In this document: piece by piece, positions 43,261 through 51,641 of the stretch
How the letters are laid out: every line of letters starts with the position of its first letter
Position numbering within the stretch: the stretch's first letter is position 1
DNA from: Arthrobacter sp. ISL-28
GTDB lineage: Bacteria; Actinomycetota; Actinomycetes; Actinomycetales; Micrococcaceae
DNA: 64,000 bases
Direction: 5' to 3'
NCBI RefSeq assembly: GCF_018613875.1
Contig: NZ_JAGGPJ010000010.1
Coordinates: 86,059-150,058 of the forward strand
The notes under the pieces: model-generated
Databases searched by the model: none
Told to the model about the DNA's origin: nothing
Seen by the model: the letters and a program-made list of their open reading frames with translations, nothing else
Translations under genes and position numbers: made by a program

Positions 43261-43670
43261 CGATTGTCCTTAGGGCTTGAGTGGCTGGTCCCTTCCGACG
43301 CTAGTTCGACGGCAGCGGGGCGATTTTGTCGGATGCCTACAAAGCCCGGGGCGAACGCTTTAATGGCGGCTGCCCGTCCTTGCATCTTCGAACCATCCTG
43401 ACGTGGGCTCGATTGCGCTAGTTGACCCGGTTGCCGATTCTTAGCCCCGCTTTGCTACCGGCGAGACGGGGAGCTGCTTTTGCCAGCGCCGATCGCACTC
43501 AAGTTGCTGGGTTTGGTGTCTTTGACTTTCAGCGAAGGGCAGCAGGTGGTAGAACCAGAGGGTTCGCAAGCTGTGGATAACTCTGAGCCTGAAAGTGTAG
43601 CCTCGGCTACCCTTAGACCATTGTTGGGACACAGACGGTCTCGAAACCTATCCGGGGGGATTAGCTGCGC
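43261..43670. other. Intergenic region between bioB and the DUF6318 cassette
   Basis: About 410 bases without a convincing gene. It should hold the bioB promoter near the left side and the promoter of the lipoprotein gene on the right. GTAGCC and GGCTAC (43597-43610, TC between) form a perfect inverted repeat 61 bp upstream of the lipoprotein start. The right half is visibly richer in A and T than the flanking core genes. No BirA box was recognised. Confidence 0.5.
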
Positions 43671-44339
43671 ATGACTTCTCGTACACCCATTTCCGGGCGC
43701 ATGCGCCTGTCCGCTATTTCCTTCCTCGCCGTTTCGGTCCTGGCTCTCAGCGGTTGTGGCAACGGCGAAAATCCGCAGGGTAATCCGAGCTCTGGAACCA
43801 CATCAACGGCCTCTCAATCTGCGAGCGTCTCGCCGAGCGCCTCGCCAACGCCGAAGCCGACGCCTGTCTATAGGCCTGCCGATGCAAAAGGCAGGGCTCA
43901 GAATGTGCCGGTGCCGGTAAAGCCAGCGTTAGCGGATAAGAATTCCAAGGAGGGGCTGGAGGCGTTCGCCAAGTATTGGTACTCGCTCCTGAATTACGCT
44001 TTTGAAACTGGTAACCTCGCCCCGGTCAAGTCTGTGACGGATGCTTCATGTGCTATGTGCAGCAAGATCTTTCCAGGGGTGGTGAAGTGGAATTCAAAAG
44101 GCAAGTGGGTAGAGGGCGCTGCAATTAAGGTGCATGCGGCTCAGTCGAAATTCGTTGAAACGCTGCCAGGGCAATTCCAGGTCGCCATTCAGTCCCAGCA
44201 AGGGGCAGGCGTTCTCCGTAACGCCGATGGTTCAGTGGGCCAGATTGTTACTGACTCGGGAATGCTAGCTGACCTCATGATCGCAAAACATGCCAGTGGT
44301 AAATGGCACGCCCTCAATGTAGACCGACTCGGTGGCTGA
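43671..44339 (+). CDS. DUF6318 family lipoprotein (copy 1)
   Basis: Secreted lipoprotein of 222 residues. The signal peptide ends in LSGC (Cys near 29), followed by a Ser/Thr/Pro-rich spacer to about 65 and a compact domain. The domain shows the DUF6318 pattern GRAQNVPVPVKP, KEGLEAFAKYWYSLLNYAFETGN and a C-x-x-C in ASCAMCSKIF. The start follows a GGGGGGA ribosome site. It leads a three-gene cassette, 3 bp from the next gene, and is paralogous to the third gene. Function is unknown. Confidence 0.8.
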   Translation: MTSRTPISGRMRLSAISFLAVSVLALSGCGNGENPQGNPSSGTTSTASQSASVSPSASPTPKPTPVYRPADAKGRAQNVPVPVKPALADKNSKEGLEAFAKYWYSLLNYAFETGNLAPVKSVTDASCAMCSKIFPGVVKWNSKGKWVEGAAIKVHAAQSKFVETLPGQFQVAIQSQQGAGVLRNADGSVGQIVTDSGMLADLMIAKHASGKWHALNVDRLGG

Positions 44340-44342
44340 TTC

Positions 44343-45260
44343 GTGTCTGCCCGGACAACCATCATCATCAGTGCGATGCTTGCCGCACTCACATTCGTGA
44401 CGCCGCCACATATAGCTCACGCGAGCGAAGGAGACTCTGACCTGTCGTGGACAGCCGATGGGATAGGCGTTTGGCGATATGACCCTAATACTGGCGGCTG
44501 GGTGGATATGCCCCAAGCGGTCCCGGAAGACCCGAACGTTTACAAGCTTGAGTATCTCTGTCTAGACGACGAAGAGAACAACTTTGACATCGCCTGCCTT
44601 GCCGGAGCTGTCAAGTGCACCGAAGGAAAGGATGGGCGCCCGGTCCGCTGGTATTCCTCGTTAAAAGAATTTCAACCCCCAGTGTGGACCGCGCTCCGCC
44701 CAGATCGCTGTGTCTACACTGAGGATCCGAGCGACGTTCTCGGCAGGATCGCCGCGCAGATTCAGCGACAGTTTGAGCAACTGCCTGTGAACGCTGGCAC
44801 TTCGGGAATCCAGCCCAGTCCCCACACGCTGAGAGGTGCGGAGACCAACTTCTACGCCGAAGCTTCTGAGCAGTCTTTCAACGTGAACATGCTCGGGCAA
44901 AAAGTCGCGATTATCGCCAAGCCAGTCCAATACCGCTGGGACTATGGTGACGGGAGTTCGCTCGGCCCCACGACCACGATGGGCGGGCCGTTGCCACAGG
45001 ATCGCTGGGGCGAGAAGACGCGCACGAGTCATGCTTATGCAGAAACGGGCGACTTCAATGTCGTTCTGACCACTTACTTCCAGGGAACCTACTCAGTAAA
45101 TGGCGGCCCCGCCCTCCCCATCCCCAACGAGGGGCAGTTCAGTTCAACGCCCCAAACAGTGAGCGTGTGGAGGTCGGTGACTCGGAATTATGCTGACGAC
45201 TGCATCACCAACCCGCGTGGACAAGGCTGCCCCGGCTCGACCGCGACAAAAGACCGGTAA
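44343..45260 (+). CDS. Secreted PKD-like protein
   Basis: Exported protein of 305 residues with a Sec signal peptide (MSARTTIIISAMLAALTFVTPPHIAHA, cleavage after about 27). The C-terminal half contains a PKD-type motif YRWDYGDGSSLGPTTTMG followed by TSHAYAETGDFNVVLTTYFQGTYSV, an Ig-like fold that usually mediates extracellular contacts. The N-terminal half has several Cys. The GTG start lies 3 bp after the stop of the first lipoprotein gene. Codon use is less GC-rich than in nearby housekeeping genes. Confidence 0.78.
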   Translation: MSARTTIIISAMLAALTFVTPPHIAHASEGDSDLSWTADGIGVWRYDPNTGGWVDMPQAVPEDPNVYKLEYLCLDDEENNFDIACLAGAVKCTEGKDGRPVRWYSSLKEFQPPVWTALRPDRCVYTEDPSDVLGRIAAQIQRQFEQLPVNAGTSGIQPSPHTLRGAETNFYAEASEQSFNVNMLGQKVAIIAKPVQYRWDYGDGSSLGPTTTMGGPLPQDRWGEKTRTSHAYAETGDFNVVLTTYFQGTYSVNGGPALPIPNEGQFSSTPQTVSVWRSVTRNYADDCITNPRGQGCPGSTATKDR

Positions 45261-45265
45261 CAGTC

Positions 45266-45913
45266 ATGAATCATCGATTCCCTGCCTATTGGCTGGCAAG
45301 CCTTTCGACTATCGCTGTTATCGCGGTGTTCCTCGGAGGCTGCAGTGGTGGGCAGAATCTTAAAAGTGGAGAGACTGCCGGGCCGACGAGATCGCAGCCT
45401 GCCCCAGCCATCTCCAGCGCCGCTGCTACCCCTCGACCGAGGCCTGAGCACAAGGCCGGAGATGTCAACGGGCGGGCGCAAAACGTGCCACTTCCGATTA
45501 GGGCCGAACTGACCGATAGGAACACTAAGGAGGGCTTGGAGGAGTACACGAAGTATTGGTTTTCATTGTTAAGCTACGGGTTTGAAACTGGCGACGTTGC
45601 TGCCTCGTCAAAGCAAACATCTCCGTCCTGCGTTTTCTGCAGCGCTCTCAAGAAGAGCATTGCCGCGGGTTATCAAAAAGGTGGATGGCTAGCCGGTGGC
45701 CATCTGTCGACTCCTTCAGTGCAGTCAAATTTCAAGATTGGTGCTTCTAGACAGCAGGTCGTCGTTCAAGTCATTCAGGAAGAGACCACCTATTACAGGG
45801 CTGATAAATCTGTGGGTCGAAGTCCTGCCCCAGGAAGCAACACCGCTGCTGTGGTGTTGGCGACATATGCTCACGGAAAGTGGAGCATTTCGGATATGCA
45901 TCCGCTTCGTTGA
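45266..45913 (+). CDS. DUF6318 family lipoprotein (copy 2)
   Basis: Lipoprotein of 215 residues, paralog of the gene at 43671. Lipobox LGGC with Cys near 26, a shorter Pro/Ala-rich spacer, then GRAQNVPLPIRAELTDRNTKEGLEEYTKYWFSLLSYGFETGD, nearly superposable on copy 1, and the matching C-x-x-C in PSCVFCSAL. It starts 5 bp after the PKD gene. The two copies have diverged strongly outside the core, so the duplication is old or under diversifying pressure. Confidence 0.8.
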   Translation: MNHRFPAYWLASLSTIAVIAVFLGGCSGGQNLKSGETAGPTRSQPAPAISSAAATPRPRPEHKAGDVNGRAQNVPLPIRAELTDRNTKEGLEEYTKYWFSLLSYGFETGDVAASSKQTSPSCVFCSALKKSIAAGYQKGGWLAGGHLSTPSVQSNFKIGASRQQVVVQVIQEETTYYRADKSVGRSPAPGSNTAAVVLATYAHGKWSISDMHPLR

Positions 45914-46060
45914 GGAACGATCAGATTCAAAAATATGCCGTGGGGTGCAGATGCTGGACAGATTGCCGACGCGACCCGTGACCCTCACCACACCCGGAAT
46001 ACTTGCACACGCGTGGCAGTTGGATCGGGTGAACCCAATGCATTCTGAAAGGAACCGCGC

Positions 46061-47134
46061 ATGCTGTTTTCCCCCTTGAGCCTCGGCGAGCTAGAACTTC
46101 CCAACCGCCTGGTGATGGCGCCCCTGACCCGCGTCCGGACCGGCAAGGAAGGCATTCCGGGCCCTCTTGTGGTGGAGCACTACCGGCAACGTGCCTCCTT
46201 GGGACTGATAGTGAGCGAGGGCACCTACCCCAGCCCCGCCGGCCGCTCCTACCCGGGGCAGCCTGGACTCATCACGCCGGAACAGATTGCCGGATGGAAG
46301 ACGGTCACCGATGCAGTCCACGCCGAGGGCGGCCGGATGTTCGCCCAGATCATGCACGGCGGCCGCGTCTCCCACGAGGACATCACTGGCGGCCACCAGA
46401 TCGTCGGCCCCAGCCCGGTAGCCATCGACGGCGAGACCCGCACCTACTCGGGCAAGCAGCCTTACCCCGTGCCGCGCGAGCTTTCGACCGACGAACTTCC
46501 CGTAGTCATTCAGGAATTCGTCACAGCATCACGCAATGCGATTGAAGCAGGATTCGACGGCGTTGAGCTGCACTCCGCCAACGGTTACCTACTACACGAA
46601 TTCCTGGCACCGAACACGAACGTCCGCACCGACAGCTACGGCGGCTCTCCCGAAAACCGGGCCCGCTTTGTCATCGAGGCCGTCAACGCCGTCGTGGAAG
46701 CATTGGGAGCGAACCGGGTGAGCATCCGCATCTCGCCGCAGCACAACGTCCAGGGCATCGAAGAGACCGACGCCGCGGACGTCCGGGCCACCTACGAAGT
46801 ACTCGTGAACTCGATCGCTCCGCTGAACCTGGCCTACCTGAGCATCCTCCATGACGACCCCTCAGGTGAACTGGTCCAGGACCTGCGCGCCCGCTTCAAC
46901 GGCACCTTCCTCGTCAATACGGGCTTCGGTGCGATCACCAGCCGCGAGGACGCAATTTCCTTGATCACCGACGGGCACGCCGACGCAGTGGTCGTTGGCC
47001 GGCCGGCCATCGCCAATCCCGACCTCGCCCGCCGCTGGCGCGAAGGGCTGCCGCTGAACGAGCCCGACCAGGCCACGTTCTACGGCGAAGGAGCAAAGGG
47101 CTACACCGACTACCCGGAGTACCAGCCCGCCTAG
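46061..47134 (+). CDS. Old yellow enzyme family alkene reductase
   Basis: FMN-dependent ene-reductase of 357 residues, single TIM barrel. NRLVMAPLTRVR at the N-terminus, the catalytic His/Asn pair in ELHSANGYLLHEFL near 167-180, and the C-terminal ADAVVVGRPAIANPDLARRW phosphate/FMN site are all present. Members such as NemA reduce enones, N-ethylmaleimide or nitrate esters with NADPH. The ATG follows AAAGGAA. A terminator follows directly, so it is a single-gene unit. Confidence 0.9.
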   Translation: MLFSPLSLGELELPNRLVMAPLTRVRTGKEGIPGPLVVEHYRQRASLGLIVSEGTYPSPAGRSYPGQPGLITPEQIAGWKTVTDAVHAEGGRMFAQIMHGGRVSHEDITGGHQIVGPSPVAIDGETRTYSGKQPYPVPRELSTDELPVVIQEFVTASRNAIEAGFDGVELHSANGYLLHEFLAPNTNVRTDSYGGSPENRARFVIEAVNAVVEALGANRVSIRISPQHNVQGIEETDAADVRATYEVLVNSIAPLNLAYLSILHDDPSGELVQDLRARFNGTFLVNTGFGAITSREDAISLITDGHADAVVVGRPAIANPDLARRWREGLPLNEPDQATFYGEGAKGYTDYPEYQPA

Positions 47135-47165
47135 TCTGCCCGTCAACAAATACCCCATCAGAAGG

Positions 47166-47197
47166 ACCGCCCGGACGCCCGGGCGGTTCTTCTGTTT
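47166..47197 (+). terminator. Rho-independent terminator after the ene-reductase gene
   Basis: ACCGCCCGG (47166-47174) pairs with CCGGGCGGT (47179-47187) across a four-base loop, followed by TCTTCTGTTT. Confidence 0.85.
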
Positions 47198-47251
47198 GGA
47201 AGCCGTTGCTCATCTACGGCGGCAGACAACGACGTGAGCCGCCGGGGCATC

Positions 47252-47259
47252 CCTATAGG
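47252..47259. promoter_or_regulatory. CCTATAGG palindrome overlapping the gntR ribosome site
   Basis: CCTATAGG with flanks ATC and ATT ends nine bases before the ATG of the GntR gene at 47268. It is identical in its core to two copies upstream of the next gene (48123 and 48193). The site suggests autoregulation by the GntR protein. Confidence 0.65.
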
Positions 47260-47267
47260 ATTTGATC

Positions 47268-48002
47268 ATGCAAAAAGCGTCCAACGGCACCCGCGCCGGC
47301 AGCCGGCCCGACGATCAGACCGGCGACCGCCGAGGGAGCCGGACGGTCAACCGTCAGGTTCTTGCCGACCACGTGTACGAGGAACTCCTTGCCTCCCTGA
47401 TGGACGGGCGACTGGAACCGGGTGCGGCCATCAGCATCGATGGAACCGCCCGCGAACTCGATGTTTCACCTACTCCTGTCCGCGAGGCGCTTGCCCGGCT
47501 GGAGCATACCGGCATGGTCCGGAGAGTGGCGTTGAAGGGGTATCGCGTTGCCCCCGTCTTTACACGGGAGGACTTCGCCGAGCTCATGGAGGCGCGGCTT
47601 GTGATCGAACCCGTTAATGCGCGTTTGGCCTGCGCCCGGCTTACCCCCGAACGGCTCGCAGAACTCGAACAGGCGGTCAGCGACCTCAAATCGGCACCGC
47701 GCGGCCCGTCGTTCGCTGAGTACAAGGACTACCTGGAAGCCGACGAGCGCTTCCATCAGCTCATCGCGCAACAGACCGGGAACCAGTTCATGGCTGCCGC
47801 TTACGCAGCCCTCGGCGGGCAGGTCCAGCGCTTCCGGCTTTTCGGGGGTGTGGGCATTACCGACGCCGAATATGCCATTGCCGAACATCAGTCGGTCCTG
47901 GACGCATTTTCAACCGGTGACCCCGAAAAGGCCGAAGCTGCCATGGCTGACCACGTTCAGAAGGTCCGGGCAAGGGCCATCGCCGACGCCCCTGCTGACT
48001 AG
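47268..48002 (+). CDS. GntR/FCD-type regulator of the tetrulose-type cluster
   Basis: Transcription factor of 244 residues with a winged-helix domain at about 25-95 (recognition region SPTPVREALARLEHTGMV) and an FCD effector domain at about 105-235 that keeps the His/Asp metal-site pattern (RFHQLIAQQTGN, AEHQSVLDAF). The ATG is used; a TTG two codons earlier is possible. It precedes the sugar operon on the same strand by 226 bp, and CCTATAGG palindromes lie at both its own start and the operon promoter. The effector is likely a sugar acid or sugar phosphate of the pathway. Confidence 0.88.
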   Translation: MQKASNGTRAGSRPDDQTGDRRGSRTVNRQVLADHVYEELLASLMDGRLEPGAAISIDGTARELDVSPTPVREALARLEHTGMVRRVALKGYRVAPVFTREDFAELMEARLVIEPVNARLACARLTPERLAELEQAVSDLKSAPRGPSFAEYKDYLEADERFHQLIAQQTGNQFMAAAYAALGGQVQRFRLFGGVGITDAEYAIAEHQSVLDAFSTGDPEKAEAAMADHVQKVRARAIADAPAD

Positions 48003-48013
48003 CCCGCGCACAG

Positions 48014-48077
48014 CAAAGTAGGTCGCAGCAGGCGTCGTTTTCAATCGTCAGAACCGTATCTGCTGCCACCTACTTTG
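48014..48077. repeat. Long imperfect inverted repeat after gntR
   Basis: Arms 48014-48031 and 48060-48077 are 18 bases each with one mismatch (core CAAAGTAGGT / ACCTACTTTG), separated by 28 bases. It lies 11 bp after the GntR stop. It could act as a terminator or be a small mobile-repeat remnant; there is no T-run. Confidence 0.6.
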
Positions 48078-48122
48078 GGCTGCCGTCCCAAAAAGTGACT
48101 GTCTTCACAAGCCGCCACGTCC

Positions 48123-48200
48123 CCTATAGGATCTTTGATTAATCCCCGGATGGACTATGTGATTCTTGACAAGCTCTTCGCAGATAGTAGATCCTATAGG
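48123..48200 (+). promoter_or_regulatory. Operon promoter with two CCTATAGG operators
   Basis: Identical CCTATAGG palindromes lie at 48123-48130 and 48193-48200, 70 bases apart. TTGACA at 48166-48171 is a consensus -35 box, and the second palindrome sits where the -10 box and start site are expected. Two sites seven helical turns apart around a promoter suggest looping repression by the upstream GntR protein. Confidence 0.65.
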
Positions 48201-48228
48201 AAACAGGATTCACGAAGGAGTGCACAAC

Positions 48229-49233
48229 GTGGCTTACACAGCCGAGAACTGGCCCATCACCGCAGCCCTGCTGCAGTTCCCCGGCACAGACGCCCACGGA
48301 ACCCACATCAACGACGCCGACGCCTCGGCCTGGGCCGAGGTCCTCACCGAGGTCAAAGAAGCAGGCTTCGCCAATGCCGACCTCACTGACAGCTGGGTCC
48401 GCCCCGGTGACCTCAGCAAGGAACGCCTCGCCGAGTTCAAGCAGACGGCTGACAACGTCGGCATCGGCATCCCCGTCATCTCCGCTATCCGCCGCAGCGT
48501 GATCGAGGAAGGCAACTGGGAAGCCAACCTCGAGTACAGCCACCGCACCATCGACGCCGCCGCTGAACTGGGCTGCGAAGTCGTCTCCTTCGGCCTGCAC
48601 CAGGCGATCACTCCCGAGCAGCAGAAGCAGCTCTGGTTTTGGACCGTTGAAGGCTACAAGGATCCGGTGGGGGACAGGGAAGCCTGGGACAACGCCGTCA
48701 CCCGTCTGCGCGAACTGGGCCGCCACGCGGCAGAGGTCGGCATCCTGCTCTCCCTGGAAATGTACGAGGACACCTACCTCGGCACCGCGGACTCGTCAGT
48801 GCAACTGGTCCAGGAGATTGGACTGTCCAACGTCGGCCTGAACCCGGACATCGGAAACCTTATCCGCCTGCACCGCCCCATCGAGGACTGGCGGGAACTG
48901 GTGGCCAAGACTATGCCGTACTCCAACTACTGGCACATGAAGAACTACATCCGCGATGAGGACGTGGCCCGCGACATGTACGTGGCTATGCCGTCCCCGA
49001 TGGAAAGTGGGCTCATTAACTACCGCGAAGCATTCAAAGTGGCGCTCGCAGCCGGCTACCAGGGCATCATCTGCACCGAGCACTACGGCGGCGACGGACT
49101 CTCCGTGACGGCCCGGAACCAGGAATACCTCCGCCGCCACGTCCTGCCCAAGAACGACGGCTACGCGCTCGGCAAGAGCCAGGTGGCCCAAGGACGGCAG
49201 CAGCCCGTCGCCGTCGAATTCGCCACTTCCTGA
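48229..49233 (+). CDS. Xylose-isomerase-like TIM-barrel enzyme (AP endonuclease 2 superfamily)
   Basis: Metal-dependent TIM-barrel protein of 334 residues; likely an isomerase, epimerase or decarboxylase acting on a sugar acid or keto-sugar. Candidate metal ligands are E in LSLEMYED, D in LNPDIGN, H in YWHMKNY and E in CTEHYGGDG. I chose the GTG at 48229, which follows GAAGGAG; the longer frame from 48166 would run across an operator palindrome and the promoter. It is first in an operon with a tetrulose-type kinase and isomerases. The superfamily includes 3-oxo-isoapionate decarboxylase OiaC, which makes L-erythrulose, so a similar feeding step is possible but unproven. Confidence 0.8.
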   Translation: MAYTAENWPITAALLQFPGTDAHGTHINDADASAWAEVLTEVKEAGFANADLTDSWVRPGDLSKERLAEFKQTADNVGIGIPVISAIRRSVIEEGNWEANLEYSHRTIDAAAELGCEVVSFGLHQAITPEQQKQLWFWTVEGYKDPVGDREAWDNAVTRLRELGRHAAEVGILLSLEMYEDTYLGTADSSVQLVQEIGLSNVGLNPDIGNLIRLHRPIEDWRELVAKTMPYSNYWHMKNYIRDEDVARDMYVAMPSPMESGLINYREAFKVALAAGYQGIICTEHYGGDGLSVTARNQEYLRRHVLPKNDGYALGKSQVAQGRQQPVAVEFATS

Positions 49234-49385
49234 CGTCTCCGGACATCAGGTTCCACCGGAACCGAAAGTCCGACGGCGGCCGTTAGGCGGCGCTCCGACG
49301 GCTGCCTTCCCCGGCTCTCCGGCGCGAAACCCTCCGCCGGACCCCACCAGAACTGATCAACCCAACTCGGATTCAATGAGGAACC

Positions 49386-51164
49386 ATGACCCAGATCTTC
49401 GACAATCCCGCTGATTTCGCGGATGAGGCGCTGGACGGCTTTGTGGCTGCCAACCGGGGGTACGTTGCCCGCGTGGACGGCGGCGTCGTCCGCTCAACCG
49501 AGATGACCGCAGGCCAAGTGGCGCTCGTGATCGGCGGCGGCTCCGGGCATTACCCTGCGTTTGCCGGGCTCGTAGGGCCGGGCCTTGCGGCCGGTTCGGC
49601 TTGCGGCAACATGTTCGCCTCGCCGGCGGCAGGCCAGGTCTACCGTGTGGCCAAGGCCGCGAACGCGGGCGGCGGCGTGCTCCTCAGCTACGGCAACTAC
49701 GCCGGCGACGTCCTGCACTTCGGCCAGGCACAGCTACGGCTCAACGCGGAGGGCATCGAAACCCGCACCGTGCTGGTCACGGACGACATCGCCAGCGCCC
49801 CGCTGGACCAGATCGAGAAGCGCCGCGGCATCGCCGGCGATCTCACGGTCTTCAAGGTCGCCGGCGCCGCCGCCGAGGCCGGGCTGAACCTGGATGAAGT
49901 GGAGCGGCTGGCCATCAAGACCAACTACCGCACCCGCTCCCTGGGCGTGGCCTTCGACGGCTGCACCCTCCCGGGTGCCAGCGAACCACTCTTCTCCGTG
50001 CCTGCCGGCCAGATGTCACTGGGCCTCGGCATCCACGGTGAGCCGGGCATCTCCGAACACCCCATGCCCACGGCATCGGAGCTCGCGGAACTACTCGTTT
50101 CCAGGCTCCTCGCGGACAAGCCGGAGGACGCCGGAGACCGCGTCGTGGCCATCGTCAATGGCCTCGGCACCGTCAAATACGACGAACTCTTCCTCCTCTT
50201 CGGCAAGGTCGAGAAACTGCTGAAGTCTGCCGGCCTTACCGTTGTGGCGCCCGAATGCGGCGAGCTGGTCACCAGCCTGGACATGTCCGGGCTCTCCCTC
50301 ACGCTCCTGTGGCTGGACGATGAGGTCGAGCAGTACTGGGCAGCACCGGCCGACACCCCGGCATACCGCAAGGGCAATCAGGCACCGCGGGCGCGCCGCA
50401 CGCTGGCGGAGGCAGTCGACGCCGTCGCTGCGGAATCGGAGAATGTCACCGCGGCGTCCGCTGACCTGGGCAGGCTGGCCGCCGCCGTGCTCGCGCAGGT
50501 CCGGGACGTCGTCGTCGAGCATGAAGAGGAACTGGGCAACCTGGACGCCATCGCGGGCGACGGCGACCACGGCATCGGCATGCGCCGCGGCGTGGACGCA
50601 GCTGCCGCCGCCGGTGAGCAGAATGCAGCGGCCGGAGCGTCTGTTGAACGCGTGCTCACCGCGGCAGGGGAAGCCTGGAGTGAGCGCGCCGGCGGAACCT
50701 CCGGTGCGCTGTGGGGCTCCGCGGTGATCGCCGCCGGCCTCGCCCTCGGCAACCGCGATTCCTACCAGGCCGAGGACGCCGCAGCCGCCGTGACCGCGTT
50801 CACCAACGCGATCACCGAACTCGGCAAGGCCGAACCGGGGGACAAGACCATGGTGGACGCCCTCCTGCCTTTCCGGGATGCCTTCCGTAAAGCGTCCGAC
50901 GGCGGTGCCTCCGTGGGCGGCGCCCTCACCGCCGCCGCATCCGCAGCTACCGACGCCGCACGGCGGACGGCGGACCTCCGCCCGCTCAAGGGCCGCGCCC
51001 GCCCACTGGCTGAAAAGAGCCTCGGCCACCCCGATCCCGGTGCAGTCTCCTTTGGACTGATCACCGAACGAATCGCCACATACATCGAATCTGAACCGGC
51101 CAAACGTGACTTGGCCATGTCCGACATGGCCACAGCGGCCGGAACTGGAGCACAGAATGACTAA
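49386..51164 (+). CDS. DhaK-DhaL type ketose kinase (L-erythrulose kinase-like)
   Basis: ATP-dependent kinase of 592 residues fusing a DhaK substrate domain (about 1-335) and a DhaL nucleotide domain (about 375-580). The His that binds the ketone as hemiaminal is H217 in GLGIHGEPG; the DhaL metal site is [12 protein letters not shown] at 391-402 with GGTSGALWG further on. Dihydroxyacetone kinase has this layout, but neighbouring TPI-like and RpiB-like isomerases match the LerK system of Mycobacterium smegmatis, in which L-erythrulose is phosphorylated at O1. Substrate is inferred. It overlaps the RpiB-type gene by eight bases. Confidence 0.87.
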   Translation: MTQIFDNPADFADEALDGFVAANRGYVARVDGGVVRSTEMTAGQVALVIGGGSGHYPAFAGLVGPGLAAGSACGNMFASPAAGQVYRVAKAANAGGGVLLSYGNYAGDVLHFGQAQLRLNAEGIETRTVLVTDDIASAPLDQIEKRRGIAGDLTVFKVAGAAAEAGLNLDEVERLAIKTNYRTRSLGVAFDGCTLPGASEPLFSVPAGQMSLGLGIHGEPGISEHPMPTASELAELLVSRLLADKPEDAGDRVVAIVNGLGTVKYDELFLLFGKVEKLLKSAGLTVVAPECGELVTSLDMSGLSLTLLWLDDEVEQYWAAPADTPAYRKGNQAPRARRTLAEAVDAVAAESENVTAASADLGRLAAAVLAQVRDVVVEHEEELGNLDAIAGDGDHGIGMRRGVDAAAAAGEQNAAAGASVERVLTAAGEAWSERAGGTSGALWGSAVIAAGLALGNRDSYQAEDAAAAVTAFTNAITELGKAEPGDKTMVDALLPFRDAFRKASDGGASVGGALTAAASAATDAARRTADLRPLKGRARPLAEKSLGHPDPGAVSFGLITERIATYIESEPAKRDLAMSDMATAAGTGAQND

Positions 51165-51639
51165 TACCGAAGGCTGGCGCATCGTCATCGGCAATGATGA
51201 AGCTGGCGTCGAATATAAGGAAGCGCTGAAGGCACTGCTTGAAGCGGACAGCCGCGTCGCCTCCGTTGTCGATATCGGCGTCGCCGCCGATGACTCCACG
51301 GCATACCCCCACCTTGCCGTCGCTGCCGCCCGCAAGGTGGCCGAAGGCGAAGCAGACCGCGCGCTCCTGATCTGCGGAACCGGCCTCGGCGTTGCCATCG
51401 CAGCCAACAAGGTCCCCGGCATCCGTGCCGTCACTGCCCACGACAGCTACTCCGTGGAACGCTCGGTCCTGAGCAACAACGCCCAGGTCCTCACCATGGG
51501 CCAGCGCGTGATCGGGCTCGAGCTCGCCAAGAAACTCGTGGGCGAGTGGCTTGACCACCGCTTCGATGAGAACTCATCCTCCGCCGCCAAGGTGGACGCC
51601 ATCTGCTCCTACGAACCCGACTACATGAAGGTTGACTGA
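51157..51639 (+). CDS. RpiB-type sugar phosphate isomerase (D-erythrulose-4-phosphate isomerase-like)
   Basis: LacA/RpiB-fold isomerase of 160 residues. The general base Cys is C73 in [15 protein letters not shown]; the ring-opening His is in [12 protein letters not shown]; the C-terminal GQRVIG block is intact. The usual N-terminal DHAG reads DEAG (E15 for His), a change at a phosphate/substrate contact. Start at MTNTEGW, inside the end of the kinase gene. In erythritol pathways EryI/DerI of this family converts D-erythrulose 4-phosphate to D-erythrose 4-phosphate, which would join the pentose phosphate pathway. Confidence 0.87.
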   Translation: MTNTEGWRIVIGNDEAGVEYKEALKALLEADSRVASVVDIGVAADDSTAYPHLAVAAARKVAEGEADRALLICGTGLGVAIAANKVPGIRAVTAHDSYSVERSVLSNNAQVLTMGQRVIGLELAKKLVGEWLDHRFDENSSSAAKVDAICSYEPDYMKVD

Positions 51640-51641
51640 CC

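Noticed and set aside
43261..43670. Biotin repressor (BirA) box upstream of bioB
   Set aside because: No convincing dyad of that type could be found in the region.
48166..48228. N-terminal extension of the TIM-barrel gene from an upstream start
   Set aside because: It would place an operator palindrome and the promoter inside the coding region; the GTG at 48229 has a proper GAAGGAG.
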